Shown: piece by piece, positions 1 to 10,599 of the stretch | Numbering within the stretch: position 1 is the stretch's first letter | Layout: each line of letters opens with the position of its first letter | Notes under the pieces: model-generated | The model's database searches: none | The model's input: the letters and a program-made list of their open reading frames with translations, nothing else | Told to the model about the DNA's origin: nothing | Source of the DNA: Agarophyton chilense | Lineage: Eukaryota > Rhodophyta > Florideophyceae > Gracilariales > Gracilariaceae | Assembly (NCBI GenBank): GCA_030374765.1 | Contig: JARGXX010000073.1 | Coordinates: forward strand, 248,001 to 312,000 | Reading direction: 5' to 3' | Length of the DNA: 64,000 nt | Program-made: the position numbers and the translations under genes

Positions 1-198
1 TGTAGTGTATTGTGAACGTCATATCCGTAAAAGCAGGAACGGCACACAACGCTAGTGGTTACAACCAACCTAAGGGAACACAACTCGGGCGGTTACAACC
101 CAAGAGGACACAGGTAGTAGCTATGCTCTCGAGAGGAACAGCCCGGAAGAGGGCAAAGAAAAGAAGTCAAAGGAAGGCATCAAAAAGGAGTGTAAGAG
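1..198. repeat. LTR-like dispersed repeat, fragment
   Basis: This stretch matches, in inverted orientation, the sequence at about 37340-37518. Shared landmarks are the palindrome CTCTCGAGAG (here near 124-133), a GGGCAAAGAAAAGAAGTCAAA block, a run of CC/GTTGTGTCC-type units, and ACGTCATATCCGT near the outer end. The window opens on TGTAGTG, a plausible TG terminus of an LTR. The match stops where the Tc1 element begins at about 200, so I read it as an LTR-like repeat interrupted by Tc1 insertion or fused to it. It could be the 3' LTR of the minus-strand copia fossil that follows; that is inference from position. Confidence 0.45.
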
Positions 199-205
199 AT
201 AAAGT

Positions 206-330
206 CTGTTTCAAAATCATATCCCTCGGGCAAATTTTCCAAAAATCGACGTTTTGGCTACAGTAAAACTAACAAAATCAGTGTGAAAAAATTTTCAAGT
301 AAAAAAACTGTTTCAAAAGCATAACCTTTA
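206..330 (+). repeat. Left IR/DR terminal repeat of the Tc1 element
   Basis: Two direct copies of a transposase-binding-type repeat: outer copy 206-226 and inner copy 308-330, both starting CTGTTTCAAAA and differing mainly in the last bases. The mirror copies sit at 1372-1394 and 1474-1500. Confidence 0.8.
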
Positions 331-341
331 TTGCATCCTTT

Positions 342-1352
342 TTATTCTAACGCGAGTTCAGTAGTTTTTTTTGCTCCTTTAGCCTGTATAACACTTATAC
401 AACGCTTTTGCATTGATTATATAAAAGGATTGATAGCATTACAGTCAATCCTTTCCCAGCAATCTTTGATACAATTTTTTAAATCAAAAACTGTATCAAA
501 TTGCCTTCTTTGCCCATAAACCATTCAGGCCAACATTTCCCAAATGTTTTCGATAGGGTTGAGGTTAGGAGAGCGCGCAGGCCATTACATAACCGACATA
601 TTTAGACTATTGAACCTTTGTTTCATAGAATTAGACTTATGCACAGGTGCATTATCTTGCTGAAAAAAGAATTCTTCTTTGTGCATACAGTATGCAAATG
701 GTAGAAGATAGTTTTTCAGAACCTCAGCATACTTCTCAGAGTTCATTGTAGTTTCAACATAAGCCATATCAGTTGCTCATTTCGTAGAGATTCCAGCCCA
801 AACCATTACTGATGCGCCTCCTAAATTTCTGGTCACGATTTCTTTCTTTTCTTTTCGTAGATCATGCCAATAAAATTTATAGCAATCTGGACCATCAAAG
901 TTCAGCTTTTTTTCGTCGGAAAAGAAAACATTATTCCATTGCGTTTTCCAATGAGCCATTTGAGCACACAATTCAACACGATTCTTCTTGTGATTATCAT
1001 TTAAAAAAAAAGTTTTCCTCATTTTTGTGTACTTGAACAAATTTTGACGTTTGACTTCACGCCATATAGTAGATCTTGATAGAGGCAAATTTAGATTTTT
1101 GACAATTTTTCCGCAAGATGAAGTGTTACGGCATAGTTCTCGCTTAATTCCACGTCTATCGGCCGGGGATAGTGACGTAGGACGGCCGGTTGAGCGCCTT
1201 GTTCCGTATGTAGCCGGGTTTTTGATGAAGTTGCTGATTGTTTTTGGGCTGCGCTTGAGTTTTCGGGCTATATCTGCTGGAATCATACCCTTACCTACTA
1301 ATTCCATGATTTGCAGCTGTTCAGAACGTGTCAGAGACGCGCCACGAGCCAT
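342..1352 (-). pseudogene. Tc1-type DD34E transposase, decayed by four in-frame stops
   Basis: Cut-and-paste transposase of the Tc1/mariner superfamily. The start ATG at 1352 opens with MARGASLTRSEQ and a paired helix-turn-helix DNA-binding region (residues about 10-110, with a GRPTSLSPADRR linker). The first catalytic Asp lies in VFFSDEKKLNF (codon 915-917), the second in QQDNAPVH (codon 654-656) and the Glu in NLNPIENIWE (codon 549-551). Exactly 34 codons separate the last two, the DD34E signature. The frame runs 336 codons to a TAA at 342-344 with no frameshift, the usual family length. It is interrupted by stops at 777-779 (TGA), 585-587 (TAA), 525-527 (TGA) and 417-419 (TAA). It belongs to a different Tc1 family from the copies at 32.5 and 42.4 kb, judging by its N-terminus. 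Confidence 0.92.
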
Positions 1353-1371
1353 AATTGAGCTAATGATTGTG

Positions 1372-1509
1372 TAAAGGATATCCTTTTGAAACAGTGTTAT
1401 TGACTTCGTGGTTGTTATTTGTTGTGAAATATGCTCTACAGTACATGAAATCCCTTTTTGTCGCAGTTTTTGTAAAGGGATATGTTTTTGAAACGCACTG
1501 TGGGGACTG
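1372..1509 (-). repeat. Right IR/DR terminal repeat of the Tc1 element
   Basis: Inner repeat 1372-1394 (TAAAGGATATCCTTTTGAAA and following CAG) and outer repeat 1474-1500, then the terminal GGGGACTG. They are inverted relative to the left pair. The inner repeat lies about 20 bp upstream of the transposase ATG, so it probably overlaps the promoter region. Confidence 0.8.
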
Positions 1510-1579
1510 CAAATGATGAACTGATCATATGAGAGGAAGACTCTGGCTGATTTTCACATCGTTCATCTCGTCGTCATGT

Positions 1580-4180
1580 TTATGTGTCTGCTATTTCTAC
1601 TGTAATGTTTGATATTTTGAAAGCCCAGAGCAGCAATTTCTCGATGATAATATTTGACAGTCCCCGGTTGCTGCTTTGTATGCACTTTATGGTTGTGGGA
1701 GTACTTGCAGACGAGTTTGTAGTGTTAGTTATTTGTCGCAGTGCAAAGTTTTTGTAAATATGTCCGCCACAATTTTGCCTGTGAAAATGTGATGGAAAGA
1801 TATGTGTTGATCTCATACATGGAGTTGAAGTTAATGATGAGGGATATCTATGTATTTTCTTCGTTTTGTAGGTGATTTTTTTCACGATGAGCACTGCTGA
1901 TCGATTTTCGATATGGTATGGGATCGGTTTTGATGAGTGAATTGGTGTAGATTGTAGAAGCTTTGAAAGCAAACTAGTGTGTTGTGTTGAGTCTGTGGCT
2001 GATATCTATTTGGTTTCTGTAGTTGAAAGAGCGACAACGTTTTGCTTCCTTGATACCCATGATAAAGGAGTGCCATTGAGACAGTGTGCACTTTTTGAGA
2101 TAGATTTGCGGCCGCATGAGTCGTATTCGGCGTCGCTGTATACACGGACAGTGCTGTTTGAGTCCATTTCCTTCGTAGATTGGCGTTTGTAGAAGAGACC
2201 ATGTGTGCTTGTTCCCTTGAGGTAGCGTAAAATTGTCTTGAGTGCTTGTTCGTGATGTTGCTGTAAAAGGTACATGTGCTGTTTGGTTCTGTTTGTTACG
2301 TACATGATATCCAGTCAATTATTGCATGTTAAATATCGAATATCTCTGAGTATTTGCCGATATCTTGTGGCCTCTTGTGCTTTTAATATTGGCGCGCAAT
2401 GTTGTTGGTCTAAGTGTTTGAGTATGTTGTACTGAGTAACGGTGGAATTGCAGTTTTGCATATTTGTCCGTCCGAGTATTGCGTTAATGGCATCTGGTTG
2501 AGCGACATGTACGTTTCCATCTTTGAAGTGTGTGATGGTCCTGTTAAAAAATCGCTTCGGTGGCCCTATTCTCTTCACCTTCTAGTTCTTGAGAAGTGTG
2601 TGATAGAGTTGGTTGATGAGCTGTTGATTGCACGCTAAGACAAGAAAGTCGTCTATTTTGGTGCTCGAGAGGGTGAAACCTGAATCTGTATGGCGTGTGT
2701 AGAGACAAGGGTCGCGTTCGGATGGATGAAAATCGTGTTGAGTGAGAAACTGTTGAAGTTCGCGGTTGTAGTAATATTCTGCCGGTGGTGAGTCGTATAT
2801 GATGCCTTCTAGTGTTTTATATGTGCTTGCATGTCTGTATATGCCTTCGAATGTTGGTATTTGACGTATGTATACTGGGCGATCATGTTGATAGCGTTCG
2901 TGTAGGCATGTACATTTGAAATCAAATTGTTCTAATGGAAGATTGTGTGTGGCGTGTAATGTGATGAGAATGTGTCAAGTTGGCCTGTCTCCTGCTGTGT
3001 ACGTAGTGAAGTGATTTGGGTCGTAATGGAATTCTGGTTTCATTCGGGCTCCAAGGAGGTTGCACCGGGCTTTTATTTGTACTATTCGTCCTTCTGTGCC
3101 CCGTTCGTAGCGATACAGCATCATCAATGGGATGATTTCTTGTAGTGGTGGTATGTAGTTCGACGGTAACCACTTCATGCTCTTTTGTTGGTCGATGTTC
3201 TTAAGTTCGTCGTCCTGTGCTTGTTTCCATTGTTTTATATCCGGGTATTGGCGTGCTTGGGATATGTATGCCGGGGGCGGTGTGTTTATTTGGATTTTGG
3301 CTGGTATGATCTGTCATGGAGTAGCTTTGGCCTTGAATGTTGCTGTGTTTTGTACTGTGGGTCGGGTTGTTGCTGATATGGATGAAAGTCTATTGCTCGA
3401 ACTATATGGTATTGTTTCATGCGAAGGTTTAGTACCACTTCATGTGTGAGGGAGGTTGGGTACATATATCTCGCTGGATCTGACCGTGTTTTAAGCTTTT
3501 GTTTCGGAGCATATACTAAATTGGTCCGTATCTTATCGACTTTGAAGAGTCTGATGTTTTGAAGTTTGTGTCCGTACCACATGTGATATGGTGATGTTCC
3601 TGTGCTTGTGTGATGTAAAAGATTATATTTAAACACGTTGCCTCTTGCGGCGTCCTCCCAGTGTTGAGAGTCGAGATTTGCGGTATCTAATACTGCATTT
3701 ATTGATTTCATGACCGTTCGGTTAAATCGTTCGTTGATTGAGTTCTCCTGCGGCTGGTGGGTTGTACGAAGATAATATGTTACTGTGTTTTTTTGATATA
3801 TATGTTGCATGCGATTCGCATATATACCCTGGCATTGTCGCTGCAAAAATGTTCTAGGGGTGCTGCATGTGTTGTCGGATGTGATGTAGGCTTTCTTCTA
3901 CATATTCAGGGATGTCCTGTCTGTCCTTGATGAAGTGGGCGAGAGCGAAGCGGCTTCGTGCGCAGATGAATATGAGCATGTGATTGTTTCCTTGTGTGGA
4001 TGTACGTTTTACCGGTCCCCACCTATCCGAGATGACGTATGCTCCCAGTTGGTAGATATTTGTGGTGCGTTTGTGGGGGTGCTGGATAGAGCTTTGCGTA
4101 TTGACATGAGCTGCAGCTAAGTAAAACGTCTGGAGGATGTGTTGTAGATATTGTGGGCGCCATCATTGGTGTGACGCTGT
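1580..4180 (-). mobile_element. Ty1/copia retrotransposon fossil (integrase, RT, RNase H)
   Basis: On the minus strand the order is integrase (about 4100-3290), reverse transcriptase end (about 2900-2315) and RNase H (about 2305-1600). That integrase-before-RT order is the Ty1/copia arrangement. Visible signs are the integrase tail with a HQPQENSINERFNRTV-type segment and SPYHMWYGHK, and the copia RNase H junction with ILRYLKGTSTHGLFY, YSDAEYD and LSWVSRKQNVVALSTTE. It is a fossil with many breaks and no clear LTR pair in the window; the 1-198 repeat may be its 3' LTR. No intact product is expected. Confidence 0.85.
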
Positions 4181-4189
4181 GGGCTTGAC

Positions 4190-5090
4190 GTTACAGTAAA
4201 CGTCAGCATAATAAAGCCTTTTCGGTTACTGAACTGCCCAGATAGATGAAGTGAGATACAAATATTTTGAAATAATCTTCTTAAACTGCTTAAACTTCTT
4301 GAAGCAACGCAACAAAAGACTTATGTCAATGGTCACTAGGGGTTAGACCCCCTGGCTTCCGGTCAGACACTCCGGATGTGTAACGATCTCGTCAGCCTTC
4401 CCACTTCTGCGTTATTTAGAAGCAGGGTTGTACAATCCCTACAAGGCTTCTCAATGAGAGGTAATAACAAAAGGATATGTTTTCACTCTATACCCGAAGC
4501 TGGCCTTTTTCGAGAAAGGTTACGCGGCACCACTTGCGGCAGCTTCCCGTCCAGTACTAGATCCCAGATCGCCACCTAGTCTTTACGACCGTCACAGGCT
4601 TTTCACTCTGTGGGAGCTCTCTAGACAGACCCAGTACCGTTGGTACACACAGGCTGTCTCCCTACCACGCCGAGGGCGCTTCAACCGGTGCATTGGGCTG
4701 AAAAAGGGTGCTCCGCCCAGCGGCTAACGCCTCACAAAACCCCTGTACTGCGGCAAACACTTCACAGGTTTTTTATTATGTGTGGGGTTGCTCTTCCAGC
4801 GGCAGTGGCCTCACTGGACTCCAGGCGGCAAACGCCTCACCTTTTGATAAAGTTGAAGGGCTCGAAGCCAAAGGAAAATAATGTTGTTGGGTGTTAATTG
4901 TTGATTGAAGTCGTCCGAGAAAGAACTCGGAGACATCAGAGCTCTTTTTATAGAGATCTAGAACCTCAAAAAAGGAGCTAAAACGCATTGCTACTCGATA
5001 ATTACTACTATGTTCTTCTAGGTTACTCTAATTTCTGCTAGCAGCGATTAAAGCAGCACACTAACCAATACAATTATAACAACTATAATA
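4190..5090 (-). repeat. LTR-like non-coding stretch upstream of the copia fossil
   Basis: No gene is visible. Read on the minus strand, it has a TATA-like box TATAAAAAG at 4952-4944, a possible TG start near 5085 (TGTTATAATTG), and GC-rich blocks downstream. That fits a 5' LTR or leader of the minus-strand copia fossil just below it. No matching second LTR is in the window, so the assignment is by position and composition only. Confidence 0.35.
4719..4840 (+). repeat. Three imperfect copies of GCGGCAAACGCCTCAC
   Basis: Copies lie at 4719-4735 (AGCGGCTAACGCCTCAC), 4750-4765 (GCGGCAAACACTTCAC) and 4825-4840 (GCGGCAAACGCCTCAC), irregularly spaced, inside the LTR-like stretch. The function is unknown; such repeats are common in LTR leader DNA. 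Confidence 0.6.
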
Positions 5091-5480
5091 TTTTTCCTAA
5101 TGCGCCATTATGGTTTTCGACGCCAGCAGTGAAATACAGAGTGAAGATCCTGCTGGCACTCCATAAACGTGTGTTACAGCAATGCTGGAACACTGTACGC
5201 ATTACGAGACCCACATATATACTGGGGACTAGTCTATCATAGTCTGTGTTTTGGGAATGCTAGTTTGAGGTGCTAAAAGCGCAGGGGGGAAAGAAAATCG
5301 TCAAAAAATCTGCAAAAAATGACGAATTTGTTATGCGCAGGCAATTAATTCAGATTTTTCGTATACCATGCCTTCGCGCATTCACATGAGTACTAGCAAT
5401 GGACAATGCTGAATGAAAGTGAAATAAAGTGCTAGTTTGCACCTCATTATATGGAAGTGAAATGCTAGTTTACTTCCCTT
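5090..5480. other. No gene seen; short A/T-rich spacer
   Basis: No coding frame or known repeat is recognised. There are two loose copies of GTGAAAT...GCTAGTTT (about 5418-5436 and 5456-5472). Immediately beyond, the plus strand turns strongly pyrimidine-rich. Confidence 0.4.
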
Positions 5481-5533
5481 TACCAACCACCAAGAAACTC
5501 TTCAATCACCTCACCATCCGCCAACTACCCCCG

Positions 5534-6470
5534 TCAATCATCGCCTTCAAAAACACTCCCCGCCCGGAGGCGGCTGCGTTTCCGTCTCCAGGAACGTAGG
5601 CGCATAGAAGTCCTGCGGCAAACTATCCCCTTCCTCCATCCCAGCTCCACTCCACCACGCGCGTCTTTCCGCTCCAGAGTATCCCACCTCTTCATCTTCT
5701 GCTCCGCTACAATCCTCTCCGCCTCACTCACAGCAGCCCCAAAGTCCAGAACCAACCAACTTCCCCCCCTTCTCCTTCCCCTTCTTCTCCTCCATCTTCA
5801 CCCTCTTTCTCTCCCCCTCCATATAACTCGCCACAATCGGCCTCTTCTCACCGACTCCCCTCTTCTTCTTCTCCACCTTCTGCCTTCCCGCCACCTTGAC
5901 CACATCCTCTTACTCTCAAGACACGCCCTAAGCCTCCACCCCTCACAACCCTGAATCTCGGCGTCACAGGAGATCCCCGAGACGCTCCATCACCTCGACC
6001 CTTACCTTCCAACTGACCCACCATCTTTGCAACAGCCGTCAATCTCCCCTCTAACAACTCCTGATCCGACTTCATTCCCCCTGACTCCCTCACAACAAAC
6101 CCCGTGACAAGCTTCGCCATCCTGGACACCCCCCTCTCCATCGTCACCCCCATCGCCCAACCAGTCGCCGTCGCGCACCGCAAGAAGGCTGACTCCCTCC
6201 AGTCCATGTCATCCCCTTCTCCTCCACCTCCTTCTTCAAAACCTTCCTTTCCCCTTCCTCGACCTCGGCAGAGGCGTCGGTTCCATCTCCACCAATTGCC
6301 ACCTTACGCTCGAATCAGGGTCGCCACCGCTCATAACTTCACAAACAACAGAACCGTGTCAACACAACACAAATCCGAAACAGCACATAGATCTACAGCT
6401 CCTCGGCGTCATCCCAAATTCCCGCACCCGCTCCCGTTCTCCCCAACACCCTTACAACTGTTACTCCCAA
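5534..6470 (-). pseudogene. Coding-like Lys/Glu-rich segment, unrecognised
   Basis: Two open minus-strand frames (6207-5848 and 5755-5534) plus connecting sequence read as a charged, probably coiled-coil protein, with pieces such as SDQELLEGRLTAVAKMVGQ and SEAERIVAEQKMKRWDTLE. Codons end preferentially in G, as in the minus-strand gene at 8225-9590. No domain is recognised. It could be the C-terminal part of a longer decayed gene on this arm. The composition alone produces charged-looking frames, so support is modest. Confidence 0.3.
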
Positions 6471-6793
6471 TCCCTTTTACGCGCTAATTTTTTTCCAAAA
6501 ATACTAGCACCCCCCACCTCATCTTTCGCTGACGTAGCACACCATGAATATGCACCCCCCCTCCCCGTGCCCTTACTTCATCCCTCTCATAAGTCTCACA
6601 CAAGAAGATATATTTTCAACCTCTACTCCCCTTTACAACTTCCCTCCTACACACTACATCCACTTCAATGACCTCTCCAGGGCCTCCCACCACAATAAAT
6701 TCATAAACACCACGCTCTCGCAACCCCCCAACCAGCATTCGATATGAAGGTCCTCCTCTTTCCTCCTCCCTTTTTCACACATCTATACACGTG

Positions 6794-7754
6794 ACCTCTA
6801 CACCCCCAATTTCTAAACCACACATCAGTCCTCCCTTCCCACCTTCTCTCCTTATCAACTCACCCTCTTCGCCCTTCCCTCGCTTTAACAATTTACCACG
6901 CAAACATTTCTGAAACACACTACACACTACACGTTACAATTTCCTTCGATAACGTTCATCTCCAAGAGGCCATTGCCCTCCGCACCAACATCAATGCTAC
7001 CCTTCACCTTGACGTTTTCCCAGACAGAACTCTTCTCACCTTCAACCAACCCTTACAAATCGAGTTCTCTAAATATACCATGTCCGCCCAAGTCCGAGAT
7101 GCTTCAGCACTCCTCACAACTCTAGTCCTGAAAGAACTCAAGAACATAGTAAGCGCTCTCCTCACAAACTCTTACTATCACCGCCTCCTGTATCATTCCC
7201 TTTTTCCCTCCCTTTTCCCCTCCCTTCAGCATCTCTCCCAGTACATCCATTCTTCACGTTCCATCTCCCCAATCCCATTCCACATTTTTACCATGCATTC
7301 TCTCCTCTTCTTGTCACTTCTAATATCCGTCGCTTTCGAAACAATCTACGGCACTTTCAAACCCACCCTCATCTACTACCTCCCCATCTGCCACACCTCC
7401 TGCGAAAGAGAAACATGTTTCACTATCCTTTACAGCATCATCGAAACATTGCTTCAAATCCTCCTATTCGACTTCGCTTTCGACCTCCATAAAACGTTCC
7501 ATGGATCCGTGGCCACCAGTTTCATCAAATCAAATGTTCACTCCGAAAGACTGCGCACTCTGGTCACAAAATTCACAGAATTTGCCCTACGCGGTCTCAC
7601 TGCCCTCAACGCCTCCATCGCTTTTGCATACCCACTATTCCTTCGCCAACCCTCCCACCTCTCCTTCATCAAGACTGCTTCAATCGCACTCCTCCACCGC
7701 GGTCTACTCTTCGCCCTCACAACCTACTCCGTAGAAAGACTCCTAATGTTCTGA
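6794..7754 (+). other. Long open frame on the pyrimidine-rich strand, doubtful coding
   Basis: About 319 codons are open without a stop from after 6793; the first ATG of the longest quoted protein is at 7080. The product would be hydrophobic and rich in Leu, Ser, Phe and Thr, with stretches such as HSLLFLSLLISVAFETIYG, and third positions favour C. On a C/T-rich strand stop codons are rare, so openness is weak evidence. The opposite strand in register shows G-ending codons and a more ordinary amino-acid mix but many stops. I cannot decide which strand was coding, and no family is recognised. Confidence 0.3.
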
Positions 7755-7853
7755 CACGCCAATAATCCTTTCTACATCCTGCGTCCCCTCCCCAACACCC
7801 CCTGCCACCCTCATCTCATTCTTTATCTCAATTAAATCACCTTTCTCAAGTCA

Positions 7854-8141
7854 TTGCGTCACGCTCTCTTCCTCGACGACATCGTCTTCTCCATTCGAAC
7901 ATTCCTCGGTAGAGTCGTTCCCGTCTTCTCCGCTCACAACCTCTTCGAATCTTTCAACCCCTGCTCCTTCACCTCCCTCACAGCCTTCCCTCTCGTACTC
8001 TCCAATTCCCTCTTCATCACCCTTTTCATCTCCTCCGCCGCCGTCAACTACGAACATAAATACAAATTCAAGCGCTGCATATCCGCAATCGGTGAGTACC
8101 CAAGACCACGCAGCAGACACGTCCTCCTCTTTAAATAGCAC
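7854..8141. other. Both-strand open segment, unrecognised
   Basis: The two strands are open over the same 95 or so codons. The plus reading is hydrophobic with third-position C; the minus reading is a Glu/Gly-rich acidic chain that would follow the acidic tail of the 8225-9590 gene. Either could be a composition artefact, and no domain is recognised. Confidence 0.25.
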
Positions 8142-8224
8142 TAGGACCTGAACTTAAACCTTTACATACGTTCATTCTTTACGGCAAAGTTAACACTACA
8201 TAAAAACACACACAACTCAACCAC

Positions 8225-9590
8225 TTAGTTCCCCTCTTCATCTTCCACCGCTTTCTTCCCCTTCGAAGGTTCATAGCTCTGATATTTTCCATCTCCCTCC
8301 TCTTTTCCTTCCTCTAACACCTCAAACACTCCCTCTTCATCATCCACGGTCACATTCACATCCCCTTCATCCACCCCGTTCTCCCCTAGCAAAGCAGAGT
8401 CCTCCTTAAACCTTGGCTTAAGAGCTTTGCTCCAGGTGCACCCCATCAAGCAAGTTGTAGTCCTCCAGAACCACGTGCATATGGTACCGGAACAGCTCTT
8501 CATCCGGCATTACAACGTCCGCACTGCCCGCTCCAGCATGGAACAATTGTCCCCTCCCAATAAATATTTTCATCAGCGGTATTGTAAACTTCCTCACATT
8601 CGTCCCCTGTGCCAAACCACTCGAACTTCGCGTTGATCGTCGCATAATGGTTGCGCGATTTTTCACACACCCACAACGGAAACGAATACTTCCCAGTTGC
8701 CATCATGAAATAGCCTGGGTTCTTCACCTCCATCTTCTCCCGATTCGTCAGCGCCTGAAAGTCCATCTGTAGCTTTTTCCCTGGCATCCCTTCCCGGTAC
8801 ACAACATCGTTCCCCAATTATTTGGAGCATATAAATTTATCACCGCCTCTCCGTTATCTTCCAAACCCGGGCACACACATATCAGCCCCATTTGTGCATC
8901 CAACATCGCACGCTTCTTCACCCACACATGCCTATCCGCGTTCTACTCCACCTCATCCACTATCCACCTCCTCGTCTTCAAATACTTCCAAAGCCCCCTG
9001 CTTCCATCAGAGAGACGCTGTCCCCGGCACAGATGACAGCAGTCCATTTCGTCTGGGTCTCCCGCTTCCGAATATCATCTTGCTGCCTGGAACTGGTCTA
9101 AAAAAACTCCAGCATTCCCACACTCATATCCCCATCCATCAGTTCGCTCATCTCCCCCACCTTCTCCACAATTTCTGCATCTGTCACAAACCTTTCCAGC
9201 GCATAGAACACACGCTCTTTCAGTTCCGCTTCCATCCTCGCAATTTACATAAGAGCATGATACTTCTCAGTCGTCGCCCCCTTCCATAATCTCGCCTCTT
9301 CTTCCTTCCCCACCACCTTCTCCCTATTTGCCATCGCCCTCTACTCCTCGTATGACGCACGTGAGAACACCGCCTGCTGAACAGCTCTCATGTCCTTCGG
9401 TCTCAGCAGGTGGTCACAGTGCTCCTTTCGCAGGTGCACCATGTCAATCCACGAATACATGTCCTTAATCGCCTCTTAAGTGCCCTACGGCCACCCGCTC
9501 GGGAACTGCGTCGCATACACAAGCCCCGACTTCTCCCCAGCCACCACTACTTCTTCCGCCTTCTCCAGCCCAGACTTCAATGCCGTAATA
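8225..9590 (-). pseudogene. Decayed gene of unknown function, minus arm
   Basis: Coding-like on the minus strand from about 9590 down to a stop at 8225. Best-preserved stretches read YATQFPSGWP, EEARLWKGATTEKYHAL, then MGNDVVYREGMPGKKLQMDF (8817-8758), NPGYFMMATGKYSFPLWVCE (about 8730-8670), and an acidic tail with EEGVFEVLEEGKEEGDGK. Codons prefer third-position G. I recognise no family. The gene heads away from the methyltransferase, and the two start within a few tens of bases of each other near 9590, so they may once have shared a divergent promoter, or the junction may be a rearrangement. Several breaks are present. Confidence 0.5.
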
Positions 9591-9591
9591 C

Positions 9592-10314
9592 TAGCTCGTT
9601 CTCACGGACCCTCCTTATGATGTCCGGGATAGCGAGCATGATGACCTGAGAGATGAAAATATGAAGAAAACCGCGGACATGATTTCGGAACTTCTCCGTC
9701 CCGGTGGTCGCTTTATTATCTTCTGTACTGTAGAGCAGTTCGTAGACTGGTACGAGATTCTCTTTTTTCATAAGTACGTGGACCCCGACGAGAAGCGGAG
9801 AAGGTCTTTCTCAGTGGACAACACTCCCATGGAATTTTTCCATTCCCGTACCAACCCCATGAAGTACCCTGCTCGACAAACCGCGCGTCTCTTTTCCGTT
9901 ACAGATTTCGCATGGCATGGGGTTCGGAATGGTAATTCATACGCGGAGCAAAAGGATATGGCCAAGTACCGCAAGTACAATTACGTTCCATCAACCTATC
10001 CTGGGCAATACAACATCATAGACCAAATGCCGAATCTTGGTACAGGTGAGAGCCTCTGCCGGTACACGCGGGAAGAGGGGGAGACGATGTTCTAATCCGG
10101 GAAGGTCTGCTCTGAGCCGAAGTCCAGAGCCTTGATAATGGAGCTTATTTCCCAGTTCTCACGGCCTGTAGACCTTGTGATGGACTTGTATGGAAGCAAA
10201 TTCACAACTGCGGTGCCCTGCATGGAGTTGACAAAAAGGCACCGGCCGTTCATTGGGTGCGAGAACGAGAAAAACTGCTTCACCCACGCGAGGCATGCCA
10301 CAGGTAGTGGCTAA
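9592..10314 (+). pseudogene. Beta-class DNA N6-adenine/N4-cytosine methyltransferase, decayed
   Basis: SAM-dependent DNA amino-methyltransferase. Motif IV is plain: LVLTDPPYDV with DPPY at 9607-9618, followed by the strand-5 segment LRPGGRFIIFC (about 9697-9729). The SAM-binding motif comes later: ELISQFSRPVDLVMDLYGSK (about 10141-10200), then PFIGCENEKNCF. Catalytic motif first and SAM motif last is the beta-class order of the N6_N4_Mtase family (bacterial and phage enzymes). In that family the region between the two holds the target-recognition part; here it is about 180 codons. Little sequence precedes DPPY, so the N-terminus seems lost at the strand-switch junction. Broken, few breaks. 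The target base and site cannot be read from sequence. Confidence 0.85.
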
Positions 10315-10545
10315 CACGGGGTCTATCAAAGTAACGACGGAAGTGGTGCAGTCTACACTGCTTGTGACTGAAAAGATTCTAACCGCCAAGGTGAAGACGT
10401 CATCCATGTGGAGAGCCCCCAATAAATTTCCTCAGTACAAGAAGTTCTCGTTGCACATCATGCCGTACCTATCGACTTACTTGAAGGACCTGGACTTGTT
10501 TCGAAAGTATCGCGAAAGGACTCTACATGAGTGGCTCTAATATTT
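10315..10545 (+). pseudogene. Coding-like linker between methyltransferase and SET region
   Basis: An open frame from 10253 continues past the methyltransferase motif region to 10540, reading GSIKVTTEVVQSTLLVTEK and NKFPQYKKFSLHIMPYLSTY. It has an ordinary amino-acid mix and no recognised domain. It may be the C-terminal extension of the methyltransferase or the start of the SET-domain protein. Confidence 0.4.
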
Positions 10546-10599
10546 ACAGGACAAGATGTTACTGGTTGATACGGAATCAATGCTGGCTTCGGATGCCGC

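Larger units (their letters stand above)
202..1509 (-). mobile_element. Tc1/mariner element with IR/DR-type ends
   Basis: A 1.3-kb DNA transposon. Each end carries two copies of a short repeat: CTGTTTCAAAATCATATCCC at 206-225 and a variant at 308-330 on the left, and their reverse complements at 1372-1394 and 1474-1500 on the right. This double-repeat layout is the IR/DR organisation known from Sleeping Beauty-like Tc1 elements. The right terminus GGGGACTG (1502-1509) matches the CAGTCCCC ends of the other two Tc1 copies in this window. The left terminus seems to lack a few bases. A TA lies at 200-201 on the left; the right flank reads CA, so the target duplication is lost or mutated. The single gene runs on the minus strand. 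Confidence 0.85.

Noticed and set aside
1882-2202. Separate small gene on minus strand
   Set aside because: Alternate-frame shadow of the copia RNase H region.
4719-4840. CRISPR-like array
   Set aside because: Only three imperfect copies, irregular spacing, eukaryotic transposon setting.
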